Assembly (NCBI GenBank): GCA_013697635.1
Contig: JACCWM010000193.1
Coordinates: 1-48,100 of the forward strand
DNA length: 48,100 nt
From: Lujinxingiaceae bacterium
Lineage (GTDB): Bacteria; Myxococcota_A; Bradymonadia; Bradymonadales; Bradymonadaceae
Direction: 5' to 3'
The number at the start of each line of letters is the position of its first letter. Within the stretch, counting starts at the first letter, position 1. Shown piece by piece: positions 35,792 to 44,023 of the stretch. Both the position numbers and the translations under genes were made by a program. The notes under the pieces are model-generated. The model saw nothing but the letters and a program-made list of their open reading frames with translations, made no database searches and was not told the DNA's origin.

Positions 35792-37633
35792 TCAGCTGAG
35801 CGTAAGCTTCTCGCGGCTGGTTTTGATCATCTTGGCAACACGGCGCACCGACTTGAGGTGGGCGTCGACCTCTGAGACGAGGCGCTCGCGATCGGCCTCG
35901 GGCAGCTCGCCTTTGGTCTCGCGTTGGACCTGCTCGAGGGCCTCCTCGATCTGGCTGTAGAGGCGATCGCCGGCGGTCTCGATGAAATTCTTGAGGCGGT
36001 CGCCGTAGTCGTGAATCACGCGCAAGAGCTCGTCTTCGATGATCGCGCTTGCGGCGCTGATCGCCTTGACGCCTTCGTCGCGCGCTCGCTCCTTGAGCTT
36101 CTCGTCGACCTTGCCTTTGAGAAAGACCGCGAGCACGGGGGTGGCCAGGGTGAGCAGGCCGCCGACCAGGGCGTTGGCAAAGAGAAAGACCGAGACGCCC
36201 AGGGTGCCAAGGGCAAAAACGCTGACGTCGTAGCGGATCGTGTCGATCTCTAAGTCGAGATCGCGTTTGAGGCCCATCTCCTCGCGAAGCGTGCCGACGA
36301 TGTCGCGCAGCGACTCGTTGGTGATCTCGATGATCTCCTCGGCGAGCTCCTCGAGGCTCGAGGCGACCTCCTGGCCCTCGCTTTCGAGCCATTGCTTGAA
36401 GGTGTCCTGGATCCACACCGGCAGGTAGCGCTTGACGTCTTTGGCCTCGGCGCGCTCGATTTGCAGGGGCAGCGACTCGGCAAAGTTGTCGCTGAAGGCG
36501 CGCAGATTGTGGCGCGCGGTCGCGGCGATGCCGCCGATGCCCTCCTCGATGCGGTCGACGTTCTCGGCGATGAGCTTTCGCGACTCGCGCAGCTTCTGGT
36601 GCACGGCGTCGATGCGCCGCTGCAAATCTTCTCTGTGCAGGGTGTAGCCCTGGCGCTTGATCGCGAGGTTTTGCTCGAGCACCCCGGCGATGCGCAGCGC
36701 GCCGCCAAGGGCGCTGTCGATGATGATCAGGCTCTTGTTCTCGCGCAAGAAAGCAAACATGCTCTGGCGAAAGCGCTCGAACTCCTCGGGCGCGGCCTCG
36801 CCCTTGAGCTGGGCCTCGAGCGCGCGCCGCGCCGAGAAGGCGTAGAGCTCGACCGGGCCGATCAGGGCCGCCAGGCGCTGGCGAGCATACTCCTCGACCT
36901 CGCGGGCCTCGTCGGCGCTCAGAGCGTCGACCTTGCCGAGCACGAAGATGATCCGGTTGCGGTTGGCCTTGAGCAGGCGGTCGCGAATAAAGCTCACCTC
37001 GCTCTTCTTGAGCACCTGGGTGGCGTCGAGCACGTAGAGGATGACGTCGGCGCGCGGCACATAGCCGTAGGTGATCTCGACCTTCTGGCGCGAGATGTCG
37101 TTGACGCCCGGGGTGTCGACGAGCACGAGCGAGTCGCTCAAGATCTCGTTGGGGTACGAGATCTCGACGTACTCGGGCTCCTTGCCGTCGTCGGCGGCGT
37201 GGCGAATCGCGGCCTCCATGCCGTCGTATTCGATCTCGATCGCGGCCTCGCCGCGCGGCGGCTTGATGCGAACGCTGCGCTGCTCGCCGTAGACCAGGTG
37301 GGTGATCACGGCCGTGGTCGGCGTAATCCCCACGGGAAGCACGTTCTCGCCCAGCAGGGCGTTGACCACCGTGGATTTGCCGTGATTGAACTCGCCCAAA
37401 ACGACCAGCGACATGCGCCCGCTGTGCAGCGCGGGCAGGCGCTCGTCGCGCACCTCGCGCGCGATCGAGCCCAGGCCGCTGCTCGTGGCGATCTCGCCAA
37501 GCTCACTCAAGAGGTCGGCGACGTAGTCGCGACTCACCGAGAGGCCGTGCTCGGGGCCGGCCACACCATGTGCGTTGCCCGAGGGCGATTTCGAGCTGTT
37601 CGAACGTGGTGTCTCTTCGATATTGTCTGCCAT
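35792..37633 (-). CDS. Bacterial dynamin-like GTPase
   Basis: Large membrane-remodelling GTPase of 613 residues from ATG 37633, preceded by AGGAGAGGGG; the longer frame to 37708 is unsupported. Motifs: G1 GEFNHGKSTVVNALLG, a G2 Thr in GITPTTAVI, G3 LVDTPGVND, and G4 LGKVDAL in place of the usual T/NKxD. After the GTPase (about 50-250) come long helical segments with strong coiled-coil character. A central hydrophobic stretch (about 465-500, FALGTLGVSVFLFANALVGG and on) could form one or two membrane-inserting helices. A C-terminal helical region follows. Such proteins maintain or shape membranes, and some protect against phage. Its position ahead of agmatinase and thiI is unusual. Confidence 0.9.
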   Translation of the reverse strand: MADNIEETPRSNSSKSPSGNAHGVAGPEHGLSVSRDYVADLLSELGEIATSSGLGSIAREVRDERLPALHSGRMSLVVLGEFNHGKSTVVNALLGENVLPVGITPTTAVITHLVYGEQRSVRIKPPRGEAAIEIEYDGMEAAIRHAADDGKEPEYVEISYPNEILSDSLVLVDTPGVNDISRQKVEITYGYVPRADVILYVLDATQVLKKSEVSFIRDRLLKANRNRIIFVLGKVDALSADEAREVEEYARQRLAALIGPVELYAFSARRALEAQLKGEAAPEEFERFRQSMFAFLRENKSLIIIDSALGGALRIAGVLEQNLAIKRQGYTLHREDLQRRIDAVHQKLRESRKLIAENVDRIEEGIGGIAATARHNLRAFSDNFAESLPLQIERAEAKDVKRYLPVWIQDTFKQWLESEGQEVASSLEELAEEIIEITNESLRDIVGTLREEMGLKRDLDLEIDTIRYDVSVFALGTLGVSVFLFANALVGGLLTLATPVLAVFLKGKVDEKLKERARDEGVKAISAASAIIEDELLRVIHDYGDRLKNFIETAGDRLYSQIEEALEQVQRETKGELPEADRERLVSEVDAHLKSVRRVAKMIKTSREKLTLS

Positions 37634-38005
37634 CGGCCCCTCTCCTGTCCCCGGCCATGCTGGGGAGACATGCGTAAGATAAAAGAAGGCCCACGCAAAG
37701 GTGGGCAAAGTTTCGTGTACGTCCTTGATACGCCTCGGTGAACTTACGCGGTATACCTGGCTTTAAGTCGAGCACCTATGCCGCTTCGATTGTAAAACGA
37801 GGTCTTTGCGAGAATTACGACGACTTGGAATGGGCGCCCAGAGAGCGTCGAGCCGAGCCATGTTTCTCGCGATTCCTCGAACAATCGATTGCGATGAGGG
37901 CCAAACAAATCCAGCCGGGGAACCCGTTCGCTCGTGGGGGCGAAAACGTGATCTACTCCTTGCCAGCTCCGCGTGGGCTGCCGCACACCGTCCGAAGGCG
38001 ATGCG
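37634..38005. other. 372-bp gap between the M48 peptidase and dynamin genes
   Basis: No coding frame here is convincing on either strand. A small hairpin GCCCAC-GCAAAG-GTGGGC occurs at about 37690-37707, 57 bases upstream of the dynamin start, and may be part of its leader. The gap probably holds the promoter for the dynamin-agmatinase-thiI unit. A TATACC sequence near 37750 on the minus strand could be a -10 element, but I find no good -35. Confidence 0.3.
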
Positions 38006-38893
38006 CTAGTAGACTTGTATGACCTTTTCCACGGCCCTGTCAACCTCGTCGAGGGCGACGCCGCCGGGCAGCCCGAGCATGTGGCGGTAATAACTGCTGC
38101 CGGTAAACAACTTCAGAGCATGCACGCGCTTTGGCAAGTAGGGGTGGGCATCGAAGTATTCTTGAAAGCGGCCCATGCCCTCTTTGATGCCGTCGAGCTG
38201 GGAGAGGTACTCCTCGAGATCGATCTCCTCGAAGAGCTTCTCGCTGCCCAGCGCGATCTTCATGATCGCCTTGAGCGCGACCTGCTCATCGCGACAGCAC
38301 ACCAGGCCGGCACGGTCGCAGGTGATCTCACCGCGCCTACTCCAGGCGTTGAGCGCGACCGAGGCCGGCACCACCGCCCACTTGACGAAGGAGACCACGC
38401 CCTGGGTGAGAAACTGCGCGGCCGTGTGGTAGACGACGTGGTTGTTTTGGATGTGGCCGCACTCGTGGCCGATCACGAACTTGAGCTCGGCCTCGTCGAA
38501 GCGATCGACGAGCGCGGAGTTGATCACGATAAACGACTCGTCGTCGGTGCCATAGGTGCCGGCGTTGAGGCTGGCCAAATTCTGGGCGACGTAGACGGTG
38601 GGCATCGGGATATCGAGCGTCTTGGCGCACTGGGCGACGAGCTCGTGGAGCTGGGGAAACTGGCGAGCGCTGACCTTGACGCTGCGGCCCAAGAGCTCGT
38701 TTTTGCGCACGGCCTTCCAAAAGCGCACGGTGGCCTCGACCGAGACGCGCACCGCGCGCGCGCTGTCGAGCTTTCGCAGCACACGCAGATCGCCGGAGAA
38801 GGCATAGTCACCAAAGCCGGTCTTCTCCTCGCGACCGCTTTGCGGGGCCTTCTGGCGACTGACGTACTTTAAGAAATCAAAGTCTCTGGACAT
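38006..38893 (-). CDS. M48-family zinc metallopeptidase
   Basis: Zinc protease of 295 residues of the HtpX/Ste24 superfamily. The catalytic motif is HECGH (HExxH), and the third ligand lies in RRGEITCDRAG. A hydrophobic segment after the active site (QFLTQGVVSFVKWAVVPASVALNAW) could be a membrane anchor. There is no signal peptide. The N-terminal part (FDFLKYVSRQ...RVSVEATVRFWKAVRKNELLG) resembles small M48 proteins that lack the four-TM HtpX layout. Its substrate is unknown. It begins 27 bases after the FHA/coiled-coil gene on the same strand and probably belongs to one transcript with that gene. Confidence 0.88.
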   Translation of the reverse strand: MSRDFDFLKYVSRQKAPQSGREEKTGFGDYAFSGDLRVLRKLDSARAVRVSVEATVRFWKAVRKNELLGRSVKVSARQFPQLHELVAQCAKTLDIPMPTVYVAQNLASLNAGTYGTDDESFIVINSALVDRFDEAELKFVIGHECGHIQNNHVVYHTAAQFLTQGVVSFVKWAVVPASVALNAWSRRGEITCDRAGLVCCRDEQVALKAIMKIALGSEKLFEEIDLEEYLSQLDGIKEGMGRFQEYFDAHPYLPKRVHALKLFTGSSYYRHMLGLPGGVALDEVDRAVEKVIQVY

Positions 38894-38920
38894 GCTCGGG
38901 TTTGCTCCTGGGGCGAAAAA

Positions 38921-40996
38921 TTAGTCGGTCTTATCCAACACCTCAGAGGTCATGCGCCGCAGATCCTGCAGCGTCTTCTTGGGCGTGGTGTCGCGAATCG
39001 CCGACTGCAAACGAATACGATCGACGGTGGTCAACGGCTGCAAATCGGTGCGCTCGATCGCGTCGACGATGCGATCGAGGGTGTCAATGCGTCCGCGCAG
39101 ATCTTCGATGAACTGCGGCGAGATCGCCGCCGTTGAGCTCACTGCGGCGACGGTGTCGTTGGCCTCGGCCAGCGCGCCGCTCGCCACGGCATAGGCCGAG
39201 CGAAGCGTCTCCAGCTCGCCCTCGAGCTCGAGCACGCGGGCGTTGAGACGCTCGTTCTCTTTTTGATGGCCTTCGTCGCCCTTGGCGCGGTCCTTCTCCA
39301 TCTTGAGGCGGCGCTTGAGGCCCTCGATCTCGTTTTTCAAATCACGAACGCTCGCACCGATCTCCTCAGCCGAGGCCTCGGCCTTGAGCCGCGCCTTGTC
39401 GAGCTTGTCGAGGGTCTTGACCGCCTTGTCGCGCTCCTTGGTGATCTTCTTGAGCTCGTCTTGGTGGCTCTCCTGAGCGCTCTCGAGCTCGTCGAGGCGC
39501 TCTTCGTTGGCGGCGACCAGCTCGCGCAGGCTTGCGCCACTGGCGGCCTCGGCGTCGAGCTCGACCTGCAGCTCGCGGTTTCGACGCTCGAACTCGCTCA
39601 ACAGTCGGCCCTGGCGCTCGAGCTCCTTTCGAAGCGCGTCGGACTCTTCGCGCACCTTGTCCGAGGAGCTACTCTGGCGTGAGACGTGCTCGATCTGCTC
39701 GCTCGTGGTGCGAAGCTCGGCCTGAGAGCGCTCGAGCTCGTCCTCGAGCAGCTTGATGTCGCGCTCTTTGTTGCCGATGATCTCGCGCAGCTCCACAAGC
39801 TCAACCGCGCTTCGTCCGGCCTTGTCGACGCTTGTGCGCAGGACGTCGATCTCGGCCAGCGCCTCGGCCAGCTGGTACTCCAACTCGCTGGCGCGGCTTT
39901 GCTCGAGCTGGCTGCCCTCGGAGGTCTGGCGCGCAAAGTTGAGCTCCTCTTTGAGACGAATCTGCTCACCGCGCACGGCCTCGAACTCGGCCGAGAGGCG
40001 ATCGTAGGCATCGCTGGCCACGCTGTCCTGGGCCTGGCGCTGGAGCTGCTCGAGCTGCCTTCGCAACTGTTCGAGCTCGCGCGCTTGCTCATCGGCGCGC
40101 GCCTGCAATGCGTCGACCTCCTGGTCTTGCTCGGCGGTGCGCGATTGCAGCGTCTCGTAGAGTTGATCGCGCTCGGACAGGCGATTTCGCAGATCGTCGA
40201 CCTCCATGGCCTGGCGAGCAGCGAGCTCCTCGATCGAATCCTTCTCGGCTTGGAGCCGACTCAAATCGATGCCGGGAGAGGATTCTTCGCCGTTGTTGGT
40301 GAAATCCTCCTCGAGGATGTCGTCGAACTCGTCGTAGCTCAGCGATTCGGCGCCAAATTCCTTGGCGAAGTCCATGCCAAAGGGCACGTTTCGCGTTTGC
40401 GGCTCCATCTCGCTAAAGTCCACGGCACCAAACGAGGCGTTTCGCGTGGGCGGATCGTGATCGCCATAGTCAACGGCCTCAAAGGGCGTGTTTCGCGTGG
40501 GCGGATCGAGCTCACCAAAATCGTAGGTCGGCGGCCCGCTGACAAAATCCGCGCCGTTGCCGAAATCGCTGCCATAATCCGAGCCCCGGCCAAAGTCGGG
40601 CTCGACGTGGGCTGAGGCAAACGCCGAATGCATATCACCCGAGGAGCGATTGATCGTCGAATCCAACTCATCTTCGACGACCTGGGTGGCCTCGTCGTAA
40701 AAACGCAGGATGAAATCGCCGCACCAAACCTCGTCGCTGTGGCTGATGAACTCACGCCCGAGCACGGGGCGGCGCTCGTCGTTGATGATCAGGTAGGTGC
40801 CATTGGAGCTGCCCAGGTCAATGACCTCGAAGCGACCGTTGGTGAAGTGGAACTCCGCGTGATGGCGAGAAACCGACTTGCGATTGGAGCGAATGGTGCA
40901 ATCGGTCGCCCGCCCAATCGTGACCACTGGCGCTTCAGGGCCAAGCGGGACGCTGAGCTCACGGCCCGAGAGATCCGTATAAACAATCCTACCCAC
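38921..40996 (-). CDS. FHA-domain protein with Thr-repeat linker and long coiled coil
   Basis: Cytosolic protein of 691 residues. I start it at GTG 40996, because AGGAG lies seven bases upstream; the ATG frame to 41029 puts that ribosome site inside the gene. The FHA domain (about 5-100) has VTIGRATDC, SVSRHHAEF and GSSNGTYL. A low-complexity linker follows, with three tandem 17-residue units carrying DPPTRN, DPPTRN and EPQTRN, each followed by an F.(A/M).DF core. From about 230 to 620 it is a long Glu/Arg/Leu coiled coil. A C-terminal helical tail ends in LDKTD. This layout suits a scaffold that binds phospho-threonine and self-associates. It lies between the two-TM protein and the M48 peptidase genes. 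Confidence 0.88.
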   Translation of the reverse strand: MGRIVYTDLSGRELSVPLGPEAPVVTIGRATDCTIRSNRKSVSRHHAEFHFTNGRFEVIDLGSSNGTYLIINDERRPVLGREFISHSDEVWCGDFILRFYDEATQVVEDELDSTINRSSGDMHSAFASAHVEPDFGRGSDYGSDFGNGADFVSGPPTYDFGELDPPTRNTPFEAVDYGDHDPPTRNASFGAVDFSEMEPQTRNVPFGMDFAKEFGAESLSYDEFDDILEEDFTNNGEESSPGIDLSRLQAEKDSIEELAARQAMEVDDLRNRLSERDQLYETLQSRTAEQDQEVDALQARADEQARELEQLRRQLEQLQRQAQDSVASDAYDRLSAEFEAVRGEQIRLKEELNFARQTSEGSQLEQSRASELEYQLAEALAEIDVLRTSVDKAGRSAVELVELREIIGNKERDIKLLEDELERSQAELRTTSEQIEHVSRQSSSSDKVREESDALRKELERQGRLLSEFERRNRELQVELDAEAASGASLRELVAANEERLDELESAQESHQDELKKITKERDKAVKTLDKLDKARLKAEASAEEIGASVRDLKNEIEGLKRRLKMEKDRAKGDEGHQKENERLNARVLELEGELETLRSAYAVASGALAEANDTVAAVSSTAAISPQFIEDLRGRIDTLDRIVDAIERTDLQPLTTVDRIRLQSAIRDTTPKKTLQDLRRMTSEVLDKTD

Positions 40997-41138
40997 AGGT
41001 AGACTCCTGACATTTTGACGCGGTGACATCTAGCGGCCATCAAGCATGCCACCAGGAGGATGAACCCGAACGCGGTTTTCGCACTGCATAGTATGTAGCC
41101 GCGCACGATGTCGTCAATGCGCACGTGGACCGTGGGCA

Positions 41139-42044
41139 CTAAGGCTTGAAGAAGTGAATGATCCAGCGGGCGAGCATCACGGTGTTGAAGACCACAAAAA
41201 AGCCAATCAGTGCCGCCAGCGTCACATGCCACCAGTGATCGCGCGGCTGTGTGCCGACCTGCACCAGGTAGGCGTTGACGCACAGCGGCTCGCTGTTGAA
41301 GACCTCCTCGAGCTCGGCCGCGCTCGGCTCGGGACGCAGACCCTTTTGCTCGCGCAGCTCGGGGCTGGCCTGCTCGTACTCGAGCGCCCAGTTGGCCAAA
41401 ATCGTCTCGCGCCGTCGCCGGGCAAGCTCGGCCAGCGAGCGCTCGTCGTATTGTTCGCAAAACTGCGTGTTGTAGCGCTGCGAATAATAGCGGCGAAGGC
41501 CGCCGTAGCGATCGGATATCTGTGAGAAGGCGATCAGTCGGCCCGAGCCCGAAAAGAACGTGCGATCGACATCGCCCACCTTCTTGGTGGCCAGCTCGCG
41601 CTCCAGAGCGTTTTTGATGTAGTCGTCGCGCGCCGCCTCGACATAGATCTCACCGCCGACGAGCTTGAAGTAGTTGTAGCGCTCGCTCTGGCTTCGCCGC
41701 GTCGGCACCCCGCTCATCGTCACATAGCGGTTGTGCACCAGGGGTGCCACCCAGCCGGGCTCCTCGGACATGCGCAGCGGATACTCGGTGACGTTGCCCA
41801 TGTTCACCGGCTCCGAGGAGGCGAAGAAATAAGCGATGTTGTCGCGCCAGTCGTTGATGATCGATGCCCCAAAGAGGATCACCGCGATCATCAAGATCGG
41901 GCGCAAAAGCGAGCCGCGCGATCGTTCCTCGGCCAGCTCCATAAGCTCCGGATCGAAGTCCTCCTCGTCGAAGACGTCGTTCTCGCGCTCCAGGTCGACG
42001 TCCTCGATGGCGGACGCCACTTTCTTGGAATCTTCTTCGCCCAT
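41139..42044 (-). CDS. Two-TM protein of unknown function
   Basis: I recognise no family. The 301-residue protein has an acidic N-terminal tail (about 1-45, many Glu/Asp). One TM helix follows (about 48-64, LLRPILMIAVILFGASII), then a roughly 200-residue middle region, then a second TM helix near the C-terminus (about 275-297). The middle domain likely lies in the periplasm, with the acidic tail in the cytosol. The middle contains mixed helices (LARRRRETILANWALEYEQ) and two scattered Cys. It precedes the FHA/coiled-coil gene by about 140 bases on the same strand, so it could be a membrane partner of that scaffold. Confidence 0.75.
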   Translation of the reverse strand: MGEEDSKKVASAIEDVDLERENDVFDEEDFDPELMELAEERSRGSLLRPILMIAVILFGASIINDWRDNIAYFFASSEPVNMGNVTEYPLRMSEEPGWVAPLVHNRYVTMSGVPTRRSQSERYNYFKLVGGEIYVEAARDDYIKNALERELATKKVGDVDRTFFSGSGRLIAFSQISDRYGGLRRYYSQRYNTQFCEQYDERSLAELARRRRETILANWALEYEQASPELREQKGLRPEPSAAELEEVFNSEPLCVNAYLVQVGTQPRDHWWHVTLAALIGFFVVFNTVMLARWIIHFFKP

Positions 42045-42139
42045 GCTCTACTCGATTCGTTTAGTGTGGCCAGGCGCAGCTCTCAGGGCCAGTCCCTGAA
42101 ACAGGAGCGTCAAACCATGTGTTCCAACAATTGGACAAC

Positions 42140-42168
42140 TTGACAAGTAATAAGTTCTCCCGTGTAAC
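42140..42168 (+). promoter_or_regulatory. Sigma70-like promoter for the amidinotransferase-fold gene
   Basis: TTGACA (42140-42145) and TGTAAC (42163-42168) are 17 bases apart, 48 bases upstream of the ATG. A short TCCAA/TTGGA inverted repeat lies at 42123-42135, just upstream. Confidence 0.5.
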
Positions 42169-42215
42169 AACGTTGACTCACAGCTCACGTTCAAGATGAC
42201 CCACCGCGAGAATTC

Positions 42216-43163
42216 ATGGCGCCCTCACCGACCCCACCGATCTACCTGATGAGCCCACCGCGCAAGGACTGGTCGCTTCGCGGCAAGGCCAACTTCAAGT
42301 CCGCCGCCGCCGATGCAGCCGACGCCTCCAAGGCGCGCCAGGAGTGGGCCGCGCTCGCTGACGCGATCGTCGCCGCCGGCGGCGAGGTGCTGGTATGCCC
42401 GCCGCACCCCGAGCAGGCACTGACCGGCATGATCTACACCGCCGAGGCCGGTGAACTCTACCGCGACGCGCGCGGCGAAACGCGTTTTTTGTTGCCCAAT
42501 ATGGCTGCCGCCCACCGCCGCCTCGAGGCCGATCACCTCGGCCCCTTTTTTGAGGCCCTCGGCATCGCCACCGAGCGTGCCAGCGCGGTATGGGAGGCAC
42601 AAGGTGACGCGATTCGCGCCAGCGGCGCCGATGAGATCGTTCACACCTTCGGCACCGGCCCCTTTGCACGCACCACACGTGCCGCCTATGCCGAGCTCGC
42701 ACAGCGCCTGGGCGGTCGCCACATCCAACTCGAATTTCTGGCCGACCCCTGGTTTCACGGCAACACGTTCCTCCAAATCCTTCGCCATCCCAGCGCGCCC
42801 CGCGCGCTCGTCGTCGTCTGCCCCGAGGCCCTGGCCCCCGGCGAACTGGAGCGCTTGCAGGCGTTTTTGCCTGACGCGCGCTTTGTCACGATCTCGGCGG
42901 CCCAGAGCCAGGGCTACGACACCAATTCACTGCAGGTCAACGAGACGGTCATCGCGCCGCAGAGCCTCTCACAGACGGCACGCGCGGCGATCGAGGATTT
43001 TGGCCTGGTCGTGCGCACGTTGGATCTGAGCGAGCTGTTCTTGAAAGGTGGCGGCGCGCCGGTCTGTTTGACCAACCGGCTGTGGGCGATGGACGAGGGC
43101 GAGTTGCCTGAGCGTTTTTGCTGGTCCAAGCTTGGCAGCATCGAGGCCGTCACCGAGGCTTGA
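42216..43163 (+). CDS. Amidinotransferase/DDAH-like hydrolase
   Basis: Protein of 315 residues in the pentein (amidinotransferase) superfamily, whose members hydrolyse or transfer guanidino groups through a catalytic Cys. The N-terminal segment LMSPPRKDWSLRGKANF and LTGMIYTAEAGEL fit the arginine-binding first blade; GGEVLVCPP and WEAQGDAI follow. Catalytic His is likely in WFHGNTF, and Cys in GGGAPVCLTNRLW. The substrate is not determinable by eye; dimethylarginine or arginine derivatives are possible. The ATG has no clear Shine-Dalgarno sequence, but a good promoter lies 48-76 bases upstream. It converges on the single-TM protein gene with two bases between stops. Confidence 0.85.
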   Translation: MAPSPTPPIYLMSPPRKDWSLRGKANFKSAAADAADASKARQEWAALADAIVAAGGEVLVCPPHPEQALTGMIYTAEAGELYRDARGETRFLLPNMAAAHRRLEADHLGPFFEALGIATERASAVWEAQGDAIRASGADEIVHTFGTGPFARTTRAAYAELAQRLGGRHIQLEFLADPWFHGNTFLQILRHPSAPRALVVVCPEALAPGELERLQAFLPDARFVTISAAQSQGYDTNSLQVNETVIAPQSLSQTARAAIEDFGLVVRTLDLSELFLKGGGAPVCLTNRLWAMDEGELPERFCWSKLGSIEAVTEA

Positions 43164-43165
43164 GC

Positions 43166-44023
43166 TCACTTGGCCGAGGGTTTGTCGACCATCACCTGGA
43201 AGGTCTTGAGCAGCTCGCCCATCTCGCGCATGCCGACGCGCGAGACATTCTCGTTTTCGCTGGGCGCAAACTTGACCACGGTGGTCCCGAACACCGCGCT
43301 CTTTGCTGGCGGGTGGATGCGCGCCACGGCCCGGTCGACATCTTCTCGGTCGCCAAACTCCCACAGCGTCATGTCGATCACCGATTGGCGCCTGATCAAG
43401 CGCGCGTGAAGCTGGCGGGTGCCATCGCTGAGTTCGAGGCGAAGCGGCTCGGTGCTCGTGCGCCAGCCCCCGTTTCGAACGGCCAAAAACACGGTCTCGG
43501 AGGCAACCGTCGTCAGCGTGCTGACCTCCGAGCTGGTCACGACCGCCGCGAGCGGCTCCACGACGGCCGGCTCTTCGACGACCGCCGCCGCGAGCTCCAC
43601 CGGGGCCGGTGCCTCGTCTTTGGCGCCGCTGGCCACAAAAAACACGCCCCCGAGCACGACAAACCCACCGAGCACGAGCGCCATCTTGATCATCACATGC
43701 GCCGGCAGCATCGGCCTGCCCAGGCTTGGGTAGACCCGCGTTCGCGACGGCCGCAGCGCCGCGCTCGGCAAGGGTCGTGCGCTGGCAACAGGCTCGCGAA
43801 AAGGCGCCTGCGCCGGGCGCGCTGCCAGCTCTGGAATCGTGAACTCTTCGGCCCTGGTCGGCGCCAGATCGTGAGCCTGCGCTTCGTCTTGATCCGGATC
43901 GTCGGCCAGCAGCTCCGAACTCAGCTCCTCGAGCGAGTCGGCGTCGGCGATCGCCGACTTTTTCTGAGCAACGCCAGCTGGCAGCGGCGGCGGCTTATGA
44001 CCAAGATAGCCCGGATCAGACAT
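43166..44023 (-). CDS. Single-TM protein overlapping the metal ATPase gene
   Basis: Unrecognised 286-residue protein, started at ATG 44023 within the P-type ATPase stop codon (8-bp overlap); the longer frame to 44134 runs through the ATPase gene and is rejected. A Pro-rich cytosolic N-terminus (KPPPLP) with acidic stretches is followed by one TM helix (about 112-134, MIKMALVLGGFVVLGGVFFVA). A Val/Ala/Glu linker leads to a C-terminal domain with beta-strand-like segments (EPLRLELSDG, HARLIRRQSV, TTVVKFAPSE), probably periplasmic. The overlap implies coupled translation, so a role with the metal exporter is possible but unproven. Confidence 0.75.
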   Translation of the reverse strand: MSDPGYLGHKPPPLPAGVAQKKSAIADADSLEELSSELLADDPDQDEAQAHDLAPTRAEEFTIPELAARPAQAPFREPVASARPLPSAALRPSRTRVYPSLGRPMLPAHVMIKMALVLGGFVVLGGVFFVASGAKDEAPAPVELAAAVVEEPAVVEPLAAVVTSSEVSTLTTVASETVFLAVRNGGWRTSTEPLRLELSDGTRQLHARLIRRQSVIDMTLWEFGDREDVDRAVARIHPPAKSAVFGTTVVKFAPSENENVSRVGMREMGELLKTFQVMVDKPSAK

